From Bacilliculturomica massiliensis (GTDB lineage Bacteria; Bacillota; Clostridia; Peptostreptococcales; Anaerovoracaceae), in assembly GCF_900605495.1 (NCBI RefSeq), contig NZ_LR027601.1:1-64000 (forward strand): DNA of 64,000 bases. Reading direction: 5' to 3'. A program made the position numbers and the translations under genes. Shown here piece by piece: positions 1 to 8,302 of this stretch. The notes beneath the pieces are model-generated. The model ran no database searches. It had not been told where the DNA came from and worked only from the letters and a program-made list of their open reading frames with translations. Numbering within the stretch: the stretch's first letter is position 1; every line of letters starts with the position of its first letter.

Positions 1-132
1 CCGCTGAGCCGCCGGGCCGCCGGGCCGCGTCGAAACAGCGTTGCTGGCGGCTCGAACAGAGGCGCCTGAAATGGCGCCGGCCAGCGGCTCTGCCGGCCGG
101 CGAAGGAGAACGAAGAGAAGGGGAGGAAGACA

Positions 133-1449
133 ATGGACTGGAAAGAAATCTACGAGAGCAGGAAATGTACGGCCGATGAAGCGGTGAAGCGCATCAAGTC
201 GGGAGACCATGTGGTGACCGCTCACGACGTAGGCGAACCGCCGGCTCTGATCGAGGCGCTGATCCGCCGCCGGGATTCCCTGCGGAATGTGGAGATCTCT
301 CACATGGTGAATATCGGCAAGACCGATCTGTACAATCCAGAATACAAGGAGAGCTTCCATCCCAACCTGTGGTTTCTGGGCGGACCCACGAGGAAGTGCG
401 TGGAGATGGGCACGGGCGATTTTACCCCGCTGTTCTTCTATGAAGTGCCGGGGCTGATGCGGGACGGCACCATACCCGTGGATGTGGCCCTGGTGATGGT
501 GACGCCGCCGGATGAGCACGGCTTCGTCTCCACCGGCGTATCGGGGGACTATACGGTGCAGGCGATGAAGTCGGCGAAGCTGGTCATCGCACAGGTGAAC
601 GATCAGCTGCCCTTTACCTTTGGGGACGGGGTGTTTTCCGTGAAGGAGATCGACGCGTTTGTGGAAGAGAGCAGGGAACTGCCCACGCTGCCGCCGGCGA
701 AGATCGGGCCGGTGGAGGAAGCGATCGGAAAGAACTGCGCGCAGCTGATCCGGGACGGAGATACGCTGCAGCTTGGTATCGGAGCCATACCGGACGCGGT
801 GTGTCACCAGCTGAAGGAGAAGAAGCATCTGGGGATCCACTCGGAGCTGCTGACGGACGGAGTGGTGGACCTGTACGAGGCGGGAGTGATCGACAACAGC
901 TGCAAGGCCATTGACCGGGGGAAGTTCGTATTCAACTTTGTGATGGGAAGCCGGAAGCTGTACGATTTCTGCCACCGGAATCCCGTCTGCCAGATGAGGG
1001 GAGTGGACTATGTGAACCACCCCATGGTGATCGCGCAGAACACCAATATGGTGAGCATCAACAGCGGGATCGGAGTGGACTTCTACGGGCAGGTGGCGTC
1101 GGATACCATAGGATACCGGCAGTTTTCGGGAGTGGGAGGTCAGGTGGACTTCATCCGCGGGACGACCATGACGGCGGATGGAAAGGGGCGGGCGATCATC
1201 GCCATGCCGTCCACGACGAAAAAGAAGGATGGGAGTCTGGTGTCGAAGATCACGCCGCTGCTGGCGGAAGGACAGGTGGTGACGGCGTCGCGTCACGATG
1301 TGGATTACGTGGTGACGGAGAACGGGATCGCCAGGCTGAAGGGAAAGACGGTGAAAGACCGTGCCCGGGCGCTGATCGGCATTGCGCATCCGGAGTTTCA
1401 GGAGGAATTGAAGGCCGGGTTTGAGAAGATGTTCGGTACGGCCTTTTAG
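133..1449 (+). CDS. abfT: 4-hydroxybutyrate CoA-transferase
   Basis: Predicted to transfer CoA from acetyl-CoA or butyryl-CoA to 4-hydroxybutyrate in the cytoplasm, a step of 4-aminobutyrate or succinate fermentation. The protein has 438 residues, the length of the Clostridium aminobutyricum enzyme, and the two-domain family I CoA-transferase layout. The expected catalytic glutamate is E238 in SELLTDG, and the loop GIGAIPDAV lies at residues 215-223. The ATG follows a GGGGAGGAAG site. The dehydrogenase that makes its substrate follows 110 bases later, so the two are probably one operon. The matching dehydratase (AbfD) is not in the window. A more general acetyl-CoA hydrolase/transferase is the main alternative. 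Confidence 0.88.
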   Translation: MDWKEIYESRKCTADEAVKRIKSGDHVVTAHDVGEPPALIEALIRRRDSLRNVEISHMVNIGKTDLYNPEYKESFHPNLWFLGGPTRKCVEMGTGDFTPLFFYEVPGLMRDGTIPVDVALVMVTPPDEHGFVSTGVSGDYTVQAMKSAKLVIAQVNDQLPFTFGDGVFSVKEIDAFVEESRELPTLPPAKIGPVEEAIGKNCAQLIRDGDTLQLGIGAIPDAVCHQLKEKKHLGIHSELLTDGVVDLYEAGVIDNSCKAIDRGKFVFNFVMGSRKLYDFCHRNPVCQMRGVDYVNHPMVIAQNTNMVSINSGIGVDFYGQVASDTIGYRQFSGVGGQVDFIRGTTMTADGKGRAIIAMPSTTKKKDGSLVSKITPLLAEGQVVTASRHDVDYVVTENGIARLKGKTVKDRARALIGIAHPEFQEELKAGFEKMFGTAF

Positions 1450-1559
1450 GTAAGCGGGATCCGGACTGGCAGCTCAGTCTGGGCGGGCAGACCGGAGACA
1501 GAGAGAGCCGGCGGGGACAGAGGAAGCCGGCGGAACAGAGAAAACGAGGAGGCAGAGAG

Positions 1560-2681
1560 ATGGAAGCACTGCGGGTAGTACCTGCCATACATTATTTCGA
1601 CACATTTAAGGAGTTCAACGAGGCGTTCCAGCTGGGCAAGCGGGATCTGCTGGTGACCAATCAGTGGATGTACGATCCCTATGTGAAGCCCCTTGGAATC
1701 GAACTGAACGTGATCTTTCAGGAGAAATTCGGCTCGGGAGAGCCTTCCGACGAGATGATCGACGCCATGGCGGCGGAGATGAAGAAGTACGACTTTGACC
1801 GCATCGTGGCCTTCGGAGGCGGCACCATCGTGGACATCTGCAAGGTGCTGTCCCTGAGGGTGCCGGAACGGTCCGTGGATCTGTTTACGGGAGCGGTCAA
1901 ACCGGAGAAGCTGCACCATCTGGTGGTGGTGCCCACCACCTGCGGAACGGGAAGCGAAGTGACCAATGTGGCCATAGCGGAGCTGAAAAGTCTGCACACG
2001 AAGAAAGGGCTGGCGGTGGAGGAGACGTATGCGGACGAGGCGGTCTTGGTGCCGGAATCCCTGCAGGGGCTGCCGGACTACGTGTTTGCCACCAGTTCCA
2101 TCGACGCGCTGATCCACGCCATCGAGTCCTATCTGTCGCCCAAGGCGTCGCCCTTCACGGAGATGTACTCGCGGAAAGCCATGGAGATGATCATGGAAGG
2201 GTACAAGAAGATCCTGGAGAAGGGGAACACGAAGGAGAACCGCGCGCCGTATCTGAAGGAGTTTGCGCTGGCGTCCAACTATGCGGGGATCGCTTTTGGA
2301 AACGCAGGGTGCGCGGCGGTGCACGCGCTGTCCTACAGCATAGGGGGAGCGTTCCACGTACCCCACGGGGAGGCGAACTATCAGTTCTTCACAGAAGTAT
2401 TCAAGATGTACATGAGAAAGGCCCCAGAGGGAAAGATCGCGGAGGCGAACCGGATCTTTGCGGAGATGCTGGGATGCGGAGTGGAGAACGTATATGAAGA
2501 GCTGGACCGCTTCCTGGGGCAGCTGATCGGGAAGAAGAAGCTGAGAGAATACGGGATGAAAGAAGAGCAGATCGAGGAGTTCACGAAGAGCACCATTGAG
2601 AACCAGCAGCGGCTGCTGAAGAACAACTACGTGTTCCTGACGGAGGAGGAGATCCGAGAGATCTTCGCCGCTCTATATTGA
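1560..2681 (+). CDS. 4hbD: 4-hydroxybutyrate dehydrogenase, iron-containing ADH family
   Basis: Predicted to interconvert succinate semialdehyde and 4-hydroxybutyrate with NAD(H). At 373 residues it matches the length of the Clostridium kluyveri enzyme. Visible family features are the nucleotide-binding glycines G86-G88 in FGGGTIVD, the GTGSEVTN motif from residue 129, and the metal ligands D182, H186, H255 and H269 with the spacing usual for group III alcohol dehydrogenases. The start ATG is preceded by GAGGAGGCAGAG. It lies directly downstream of the CoA-transferase, which would activate its product. Another small-aldehyde specificity cannot be excluded from sequence alone. Confidence 0.88.
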   Translation: MEALRVVPAIHYFDTFKEFNEAFQLGKRDLLVTNQWMYDPYVKPLGIELNVIFQEKFGSGEPSDEMIDAMAAEMKKYDFDRIVAFGGGTIVDICKVLSLRVPERSVDLFTGAVKPEKLHHLVVVPTTCGTGSEVTNVAIAELKSLHTKKGLAVEETYADEAVLVPESLQGLPDYVFATSSIDALIHAIESYLSPKASPFTEMYSRKAMEMIMEGYKKILEKGNTKENRAPYLKEFALASNYAGIAFGNAGCAAVHALSYSIGGAFHVPHGEANYQFFTEVFKMYMRKAPEGKIAEANRIFAEMLGCGVENVYEELDRFLGQLIGKKKLREYGMKEEQIEEFTKSTIENQQRLLKNNYVFLTEEEIREIFAALY

Positions 2682-2731
2682 AAATAAATTGATTGAAGCT
2701 ATCTCTCCAATACAAATACATACATGACACA

Positions 2732-2766
2732 GAAGAAAGACCGCCGCCGGCGGTCTTTCTTCTTTA
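2732..2766 (+). terminator. Intrinsic terminator of the 4-hydroxybutyrate operon
   Basis: A perfect 14-bp stem (2732-2745 pairing with 2749-2762) with a 3-base loop is followed by a short T run. It ends transcription 50 bases after the dehydrogenase gene. Confidence 0.85.
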
Positions 2767-3030
2767 ATGGCCTGGGGCCCATATGATAGAAAGAATGGCT
2801 GCGCAATAAGCACATGGAGCAGATCGTTGCGGAGAAGAAGGAAAGGGGGATGGGTTCTGCATCCATGATGAGACCTCCAACGTGCTGCTGATTGGCCGGG
2901 CTGTGAAACAGGTGCACTGGGGGACATGGGGCTGCTGGCACGAATGCCGGGTCAGTGGATGGCAGCCTGCTGGCTGGCCGCGGGATCGTGGGACCGTGGG
3001 ACCGGGAGAACGGGAGATGGCAGGTCACTG

Positions 3031-3153
3031 AATAGGTGAAAACGGCAAAAAAAATTGATTATCACCGAAAAATACGTAATAAACAGTGATAATCGCGCAA
3101 TATTTGCTGCAAAATAGGCGAGAATTCAAAAAATAATTGATTCTCGCCTATTT
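3031..3153 (+). repeat. AT-rich palindromic repeat element, copy A
   Basis: Copy A of a dispersed element also found at 22139-22261 (inverted), 40677-40826 and 43847-43990. It begins AATAGGTGAAAACGGC, passes through an A-rich stretch and a GTGATAATC segment, and ends in a perfect 14-bp hairpin (3112-3125 with 3140-3153) whose arms read AAATAGGCGAGAAT. There is no T run behind the hairpin here, unlike copies C and D. It lies in a 758-base gene-free gap together with the minisatellite at 3235. No coding potential is seen. Confidence 0.75.
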
Positions 3154-3234
3154 CGCAGCGTCTTTTCGGTGAGATCCAGAAAAAAATCCGAATTTCCCCT
3201 ATTTACCTTCCGCGTCTGCCGCGCCGATCAACAA

Positions 3235-3358
3235 CCGTCGCCGGGGGATCTGCAATCTGCCGGGAGCCCACCGCCGCCGGGAGAACTGCGATCTGCCGGA
3301 AGCCCACCGCCGCCGGGGGAACTACGATCTGCCGGAAGCCAACCGCCGCCGGGGGATC
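3235..3358. repeat. 36-bp GC-rich tandem repeat
   Basis: Three contiguous 36-base units (3235-3270, 3271-3306, 3307-3342) and a partial fourth form a minisatellite. Each unit contains a GATCTGCCGG-like core and a CCGCCGCCGG block. The period of 36 keeps frames open on both strands, which creates spurious proline-rich reading frames. No start with a ribosome binding site was found, so I treat it as noncoding. There are no spacers, so it is not a CRISPR array. Confidence 0.8.
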
Positions 3359-3439
3359 GCCCCCAACGCCCCGACATCCCAACTCTCCGACATCCCAACG
3401 TCCCAATATCCAAGATCACGACAAAGGAACATTAAAACA

Positions 3440-4570
3440 TCACAGATGGCTGATGATCCGTACCAGATCGCTGAAAATGCCGTAGCCGGTCTGAAGCAGC
3501 TCGGGATCGTGCTCCACAATGGTCAGCTTGCCCATGAGGTCGGTGGTGATGGATACCACCGAAGAGGTGCCGTCGATATGGGAGAGAAGATCGTCCTTTG
3601 GAACCTCCGTGGGCCTGACGGCGCCGATAACTTTGCCGTTCTGTATGGTTCCGTGGCAGAGTAGTTTGATGAGGCAGCCCCGGGACGCCGCGGCGTCAAT
3701 GTCGGCGGCGGTGATTTCAGAGATGCCGGTGCGGTCGATCTCTCCGGGGGTGATACCGGCCTTCATGAGGACGTTCAGCAGGGCGGCCGTCTTGGCGGCG
3801 GCGTCCCAGCCTTCCATATCCATAGAAGGGTCGGCCTCGACAAATCCGCGCCGTCTGCCCTCTTCCATCACCTCGTCGTAGGGTCTGCCCTTGGCCAGTT
3901 CTTCCAGAACAAAATTCGTGGTGGTGTTCAGAATACCGCTGACTTCGGTGACTTTACAGTATTTCAGCGTTTCATCAACAAGATTGAAAACGGGAGTACC
4001 GTCCATGACCGTTGTCTCAAAGTAAAATTGTACTTTTTGTTCTTCGGCGAGAGCGGCGAGCTCATCATAGGCCCAGGCGATGGGACCTTTGTTGGCGGTG
4101 ATGGCGTGTTTGCCGCGTTTCATGGCACGGCGCAGGTGATCAGTGGCGGGCTGGCCGGTAAAGATCTGAAGGGGAGTGAGCTCGATGATCACGTCGTAAT
4201 CGGCGCGGTCCACTACCTCCAGAGCGGTCAGGCGCGAGAAGAAGGGGCTGTTCTCGTCGAATCGGCCGTCCTCCTCGATCTGTCGGATGGCCTCCGCCAG
4301 GTCGATGCCCTGCGATGTGACGCCCTGCGATATGGCACCCTGCGATGTGACGTCCTGACCGTCTGACTCGGGCGGGATCTGGCTTGGGACTGCATCGGCA
4401 GGGAAGCCGGCGGGGGAGAGCAGAGTGCCGCGGCTGCCTGTGACGATGGCTGCCGTCTGAATGTCGCAGCCGTAATCCTGTTTTATCTGCTGGTGTTTGT
4501 CTAAAAGGATCCGGGCGAAGGCCCTGCCGGCGTTGCCGAAACCAAGCATGGCAATTTTCAGTGTCCTCAT
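3440..4570 (-). CDS. hom: Homoserine dehydrogenase, short form without ACT domain
   Basis: Predicted to reduce aspartate semialdehyde to homoserine with NAD(P)H for threonine and methionine synthesis. The N-terminal Rossmann motif GFGNAGRAF is at residues 10-18, and the ANKGPIA segment and the NTTTNFVLEE catalytic-domain segment follow. At 376 residues it lacks the C-terminal ACT regulatory domain of longer forms. The ATG has a GAGGAGAT site. The oddity is a low-complexity insertion at about residues 69-88 made of repeated TSQG/ISQG units, coded by a short tandem DNA repeat near 4310-4360. It would form a surface loop in the nucleotide-binding domain. Confidence 0.88.
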   Translation of the reverse strand: MRTLKIAMLGFGNAGRAFARILLDKHQQIKQDYGCDIQTAAIVTGSRGTLLSPAGFPADAVPSQIPPESDGQDVTSQGAISQGVTSQGIDLAEAIRQIEEDGRFDENSPFFSRLTALEVVDRADYDVIIELTPLQIFTGQPATDHLRRAMKRGKHAITANKGPIAWAYDELAALAEEQKVQFYFETTVMDGTPVFNLVDETLKYCKVTEVSGILNTTTNFVLEELAKGRPYDEVMEEGRRRGFVEADPSMDMEGWDAAAKTAALLNVLMKAGITPGEIDRTGISEITAADIDAAASRGCLIKLLCHGTIQNGKVIGAVRPTEVPKDDLLSHIDGTSSVVSITTDLMGKLTIVEHDPELLQTGYGIFSDLVRIISHL

Positions 4571-4649
4571 GGTATATCTCCTCTATTTTAATATGTCATG
4601 CCCATACCGCGGGCTGCTTCCGGGACCTGGCCCCGGATTCGATCTCTGA

Positions 4650-5045
4650 CTAAAATTTTACGACTTTTGGCTCAGAAGTGAAGGAGCAGAATGTTGCCTC
4701 GGCGTCCTTCAGATACAGAACTTCCATTTTACCGTCCTCCGGGTCGTACATGGATCTCAGAGATGGATAATCTTCCAGCATGGCCGTCTTCGGCTCTTTT
4801 CTCGAATCTGCCACGGCTGTTGCTTTGATGCGGATCCACTCGCCTTCCGCATTGGCGGCGCAGATCTCGATTTTCGGGTTGGCGGAGATCTGTTGAAACA
4901 CCGGCTTCTGATTGCTGGTGATGAGGTATAGCTTTCGTTCGAACTCGCTGACCGCGCCGAAGGGACGTACCCGGGGCTGATCCCCTTCCACAGTGGCCAG
5001 GAAAAAGGTCGGGTTATCTTTTAAAAACTGCAGAACTTCTTTCAT
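4650..5045 (-). CDS. Pyridoxamine 5'-phosphate oxidase-like flavin split-barrel protein
   Basis: A 131-residue protein of the FMN-binding split-barrel superfamily. The N-terminal pattern (FLKDNPTFFLATVEGDQPRV, then RPFG) and the following LYLITSNQK strand are typical of small clostridial members annotated as pyridoxamine 5'-phosphate oxidase family. True oxidase activity is doubtful at this size; flavin or F420-type cofactor binding is the safer statement. The start follows AAAGGAGCAAGG. It lies upstream of hom on the same strand with an 79-base gap, so they may be cotranscribed. A perfect GTAAATTTAC palindrome at 5078-5087 lies in its promoter region and could be an operator. Confidence 0.75.
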   Translation of the reverse strand: MKEVLQFLKDNPTFFLATVEGDQPRVRPFGAVSEFERKLYLITSNQKPVFQQISANPKIEICAANAEGEWIRIKATAVADSRKEPKTAMLEDYPSLRSMYDPEDGKMEVLYLKDAEATFCSFTSEPKVVKF

Positions 5046-5210
5046 GATCCTTGCTCCTTTCTTTGTGACGTGGTAAAGTAAATTTACGTCTACAATATAT
5101 CACTCGATGAGAAGCGCGGCAAGCCCCAATACCTGCCGGATCTGATCGGCCCATGGATTTCCGGAACTGCGCGCCGCTCCGGCAGGAAGCGGAGAAGGAG
5201 AGTACAGCAT

Positions 5211-5594
5211 ATGATCCTGTTTTATTTGGCAGAACTGCTGCTGATGCCAGTCATTATGGCCGGCTTAGGATTCCTGTGGAAAAACCACGCTCCCAGGACC
5301 ATCAATTCGTTTTATGGATATCGCACAAAACGTTCCATGAAAAGTCCTGCGGCCTGGGAATTCGCCCACCGGTACGCAGGGCGCGCCTGGCTGTACGCCA
5401 GCCTTCCGGCGGCGGCCATCCCCCTGACGGTCCTTTATCTGTATCGGAACGCCGGCAAGGACGCCATGGCCTTTGCGGCGATAGGAGGTATGGTAGTGCA
5501 GCTGGCGTTGCTGCTGCTGGCCATACCGCTGACTGAGCGCCAGCTGAAGAGACAGTTCGATCAATACGGAAGAAAAAGAAATCCGCAGGATTGA
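5211..5594 (+). CDS. SdpI-family small membrane protein
   Basis: A 127-residue integral membrane protein. A hydrophobic N-terminal helix (about 1-22) is followed by the family signature INSFYGYRTKRSMKSPAAW and then two more membrane segments (about 60-80 and 88-108). This matches the conserved core of SdpI/YfhL-type proteins, some of which give immunity to the SDP killing factor in Bacillus. The specific job here is unknown. The ATG has a GGAGAAGGAGA site. It stands alone and ends inside its own terminator. Confidence 0.72.
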   Translation: MILFYLAELLLMPVIMAGLGFLWKNHAPRTINSFYGYRTKRSMKSPAAWEFAHRYAGRAWLYASLPAAAIPLTVLYLYRNAGKDAMAFAAIGGMVVQLALLLLAIPLTERQLKRQFDQYGRKRNPQD

Positions 5595-5623
5595 CAGCCA
5601 GGTCATTTCTGCGGATTTTTTAT
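5579..5623 (+). terminator. Terminator overlapping the SdpI-like stop codon
   Basis: A 10-bp perfect stem (AAATCCGCAG at 5579-5588 with 5609-5618) is followed by a T run. The left arm overlaps the last codons and stop of the SdpI-like gene. Confidence 0.8.
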
Positions 5624-5696
5624 GCATGGAACATATCGTCCTTGGATCTTTCCGTATGTTCCAAATAATTTACCTTGTGAACATAAGCCTGCAGGG
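5621..5696 (+). repeat. Post-terminator repeat element, copy a (diverged)
   Basis: A diverged copy of the element at 23041, 28021, 61379 and 63715. It begins directly after the T run and contains TTTCCGTATGTTCC and AATTTACCTTGTGAAC, matching the other copies with scattered changes. It fills the gap between two convergent genes. Confidence 0.6.
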
Positions 5697-5699
5697 GGG

Positions 5700-6815
5700 T
5701 TACCTGATCAGCTTCAGCGTCACGCTTTTGGAATTGGTCAGAAACACCATGGTGGTGTAGTTCAGATCGAATTCCAGGATGTCTCCCACCTGTATATTGT
5801 CCTTGTTGTCCTCAATATCGAGGATCGTGTGGTCGCTGGACCCCCCCAGCACTTCGATCCCTTCCGCTCGGGGCAGCAGGCGGCAGATATCCGCCAGATC
5901 TACTTTCCCCAGAGCCAACAGCGCCCGTCTGCGGATACCGCGGTCAGTGTAGGTGGGGAAGTTTCCGAAGGCATCCATGAAAATCTCGCCCACGGGATGA
6001 CTGGGTTTATCTTTTACCTCGATGACGGCGGCCTTCAGCGTGTAGACGTCCATGGCGAGATAATCCATATCCTTGATCCCCCAGTCGGTCTGCAGGTCTC
6101 TGGCGAGAAGAATATTTTCGCCGATACGCAGATGGTTGATGCGTTTGGGCATGGTTCCGAAATGTACCAGCGTAAAAGAGCTGGTGGCTCCGCCGGAGAT
6201 GATCTCCAGCTTACGGCCGATTGCTGCTTCCACGCGCTCCGCTATATCCACCAGTTCGGAAAGTTTTTCCGGGGTGGGCTTTACGGAACCGTAGCATCCC
6301 AGATTTGTTCCGACGCCGGCTAGTTCCAGGTTATTCAGATCATTTTCTATATGCAGGCACACGTCGAACAGTTCCTCTTTGTCCCAGAAACCTTCCCGAA
6401 GATCGCCTAGATCAGCCATCACCACCACTTTATGCTTTTTTCCCTGTCTGGAGCACTCCGCGTCGGCAGCGTCGATGACGGAGCGTTCGCTGTGCAGGCT
6501 GTAATTGGCAAGCTGCACCATGCGCGGGATCTCGGTGAGCATAGGGACCCGGATCAGCATGAAAGGACCTTCGATGCCGTAGGCCTTCGCATCTTCGATC
6601 TGTTCCAGCCGGGAAGTGGCGATCTGTGCGCACCCGCCCAGCTTAAACTGCTCCGCAGCCTCAGGCAGGCCATTGCAGCCTTTGATGACTCCCGCCACGT
6701 TGATGCCCATAGCTCCGCAGCGGTTTACGACCTCCTCCACATTGCGGCGGAGTTTTTTCAGGTCCATTTCCAGCAGCGGGTAGCATGCGTCCGTTGTTGT
6801 CTGTGGTTTTGTCAT
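5700..6815 (-). CDS. orr: PLP-dependent alanine/ornithine racemase family protein (Orr-like)
   Basis: A 371-residue PLP enzyme of the alanine racemase N-terminal barrel family. The PLP lysine is probably K45 in AGVIKGCNG, and the segments VVVMADLGDLREG, GTNLGCYG and ISGGATSS are the phosphate- and substrate-side motifs of this family. It resembles the group containing ornithine racemase of Clostridium sticklandii, which feeds ornithine fermentation, but alanine or another amino acid is possible. The ATG at 6815 is preferred over an upstream one because AAAGGAGAG lies just before it. No other ornithine-fermentation genes are adjacent. Confidence 0.72.
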   Translation of the reverse strand: MTKPQTTTDACYPLLEMDLKKLRRNVEEVVNRCGAMGINVAGVIKGCNGLPEAAEQFKLGGCAQIATSRLEQIEDAKAYGIEGPFMLIRVPMLTEIPRMVQLANYSLHSERSVIDAADAECSRQGKKHKVVVMADLGDLREGFWDKEELFDVCLHIENDLNNLELAGVGTNLGCYGSVKPTPEKLSELVDIAERVEAAIGRKLEIISGGATSSFTLVHFGTMPKRINHLRIGENILLARDLQTDWGIKDMDYLAMDVYTLKAAVIEVKDKPSHPVGEIFMDAFGNFPTYTDRGIRRRALLALGKVDLADICRLLPRAEGIEVLGGSSDHTILDIEDNKDNIQVGDILEFDLNYTTMVFLTNSKSVTLKLIR

Positions 6816-6876
6816 ATTGTTCTCTCCTTTTACTTTTGAATACTGTATCATATGTGTGATCTGATATCGTCAGCGG

Positions 6877-7683
6877 TCATGACTGAGGACCGCGGTCACG
6901 GGAACGCTGCGTTTCCTCCCAGGTCACGGCCAGACGGTCACGTTCCTGGACCGGATCGGAGCTGCGTCCGTCGTCTGGAAAACTGATGTGTTCACTGCGG
7001 TCTGCATTGGACCGCTGCCGCGCCGCAGGGGAAGAAGCGGGCTGCTCCCCGACGCCGCCGCGGTCTTTTGCAACCGCGTCAGCCGGCGTGGGCTCTCCGG
7101 AAAAATAAAATTCAATGTTCGTATCCTCGCTGCCGGTCTGATCGCCGGCGGAAGCCCGCCGGCCGGGCCCGCCTGCCGCGGCGGAATTTCCCGATCTAGA
7201 AGCGGCGCCGCTATTCCCAGACGAAGACGGGGCAGAATGGAAGGACGACGGGTCAACGCGGGCGGAAAAGGGATTGGACGATCCGGGCCGCGGTGTAAAA
7301 TTCATGCCGGGCGAGCGGGCGAAGCCGAGATAGCGGGTCCCCTGAAACGTGAGAACACCGCAGTCCCCTTCAGCCAACAGTCCGTACTCCGGACCGCTCA
7401 GGTGAAATTCCATGCGGTGACCGCTCTCCGCCTCGAAAGTGACGTAGTAGGACGTACTGGTGGAGTGGGCAGCCATATTGTCGGCCGCCATATGAGAGCT
7501 GTCTGAGATGTGCGACCGCCTGGAGACGACCCTGGCGGGTATCGAGAGCTGAGGAGACGCATTGTTCCGTCCCCACTGTCCGATCCCTTTTATCAGCGAG
7601 AAAATGATGATGCCGAATACCACGATGAATCCGATAGAAACGATGACTGGAACGATCGAAAACAAAGGATCGATGAAATACAT
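6877..7683 (-). CDS. DUF2500 domain membrane protein with disordered tail
   Basis: A 268-residue protein of unknown function. It has an N-terminal membrane helix (about 8-30) and then the DUF2500-type segment with the pattern IPARVVSRRSH, SYYVTFEAESGH, and LLAEGDCGVLTFQGTRYLGF up to about residue 125. The remaining half is low-complexity, rich in S, G, P, R and D, and has no recognisable fold, making the protein about twice the usual length of the family. The ATG follows GGGAGGAATT. Confidence 0.7.
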   Translation of the reverse strand: MYFIDPLFSIVPVIVSIGFIVVFGIIIFSLIKGIGQWGRNNASPQLSIPARVVSRRSHISDSSHMAADNMAAHSTSTSYYVTFEAESGHRMEFHLSGPEYGLLAEGDCGVLTFQGTRYLGFARSPGMNFTPRPGSSNPFSARVDPSSFHSAPSSSGNSGAASRSGNSAAAGGPGRRASAGDQTGSEDTNIEFYFSGEPTPADAVAKDRGGVGEQPASSPAARQRSNADRSEHISFPDDGRSSDPVQERDRLAVTWEETQRSRDRGPQS

Positions 7684-8146
7684 AAGAATTCCTCCCCCCA
7701 GGCGCCCTGCGCCGAATGCCAGACTGCCGGTCCTGTCCGGATGTCAGCGGAAAATGACCGGCTGTTTTCCCCACTTGAAACATTATAGCATTTTACAAGG
7801 CGTGGAAAAAGGGGATTGTCCATATCTTGATAAAAGACCTTTCCGTATCCATGCGGAAGCCCCAACGTGAACAATGGCGGCGGACCGGGATCTGCTGCGC
7901 GGCGATCAGGCGGATCAGCGGCGCCTTGCCTGATCTGAAACTGATATTAAAAAGAAGGGAGCGACTGCGTTCAGGGCCAGCCGCCGCGCCAGCGGCCTGA
8001 TACAATAATGACAAATGCGATCCATCACGATCTGTGGTATTATGGATACACCATGTGAAATACCATGGTGTGTCCATATTGGGGGTTGGGAAAAAACCCT
8101 ATCCGTTTTTGACTGATTATACTCAGATGAAAAAGAAGGTGATTGT
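7684..8146. other. Gene-free gap with a strong hairpin
   Basis: I see no gene in these 463 bases. The only clear structure is an inverted repeat at 8041-8055 and 8064-8078 (15-bp arms with one mismatch, 8-base loop, arms TATGGATACACCATG-like). It lies 70 bases upstream of the small peptide gene at 8147. It has no T run, so an operator or an mRNA leader hairpin is more likely than a terminator. Confidence 0.55.
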
Positions 8147-8290
8147 ATGACCATATTCGAAACTATCTTCCTGCTTGCTTTGCTGAGCTATTTCATATTT
8201 ATCGGATTTAAATGCTATACTTTACTACAAGAAATTCGAGACCTGTTAAAGAAGATGATAAGTGAAAACAGGGACGAGGGGCATGAATAA
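8147..8290 (+). CDS. Small single-span membrane peptide, possible type I toxin
   Basis: A 47-codon gene with ATG at 8147 behind GAAGGTGATT. The product starts MTIFETIFLL, has one hydrophobic helix (about residues 3-26), and ends in a charged tail (KKMISENRDEGHE). The start pattern and size resemble small hydrophobic peptides of the TxpA/BsrG/holin-like toxin group of Firmicutes, but the similarity is weak and made by eye. No function is assigned. An RNA antitoxin would have to be transcribed from the opposite strand across its 3' end, where the GNAT gene ends only 13 bases away. Confidence 0.5.
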   Translation: MTIFETIFLLALLSYFIFIGFKCYTLLQEIRDLLKKMISENRDEGHE

Positions 8291-8302
8291 AAACAGCACT
8301 CC

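Noticed and set aside
3169-3435. Proline-rich 88-codon gene
   Set aside because: Made by a 36-bp tandem repeat that is open on both strands; no ribosome binding site.
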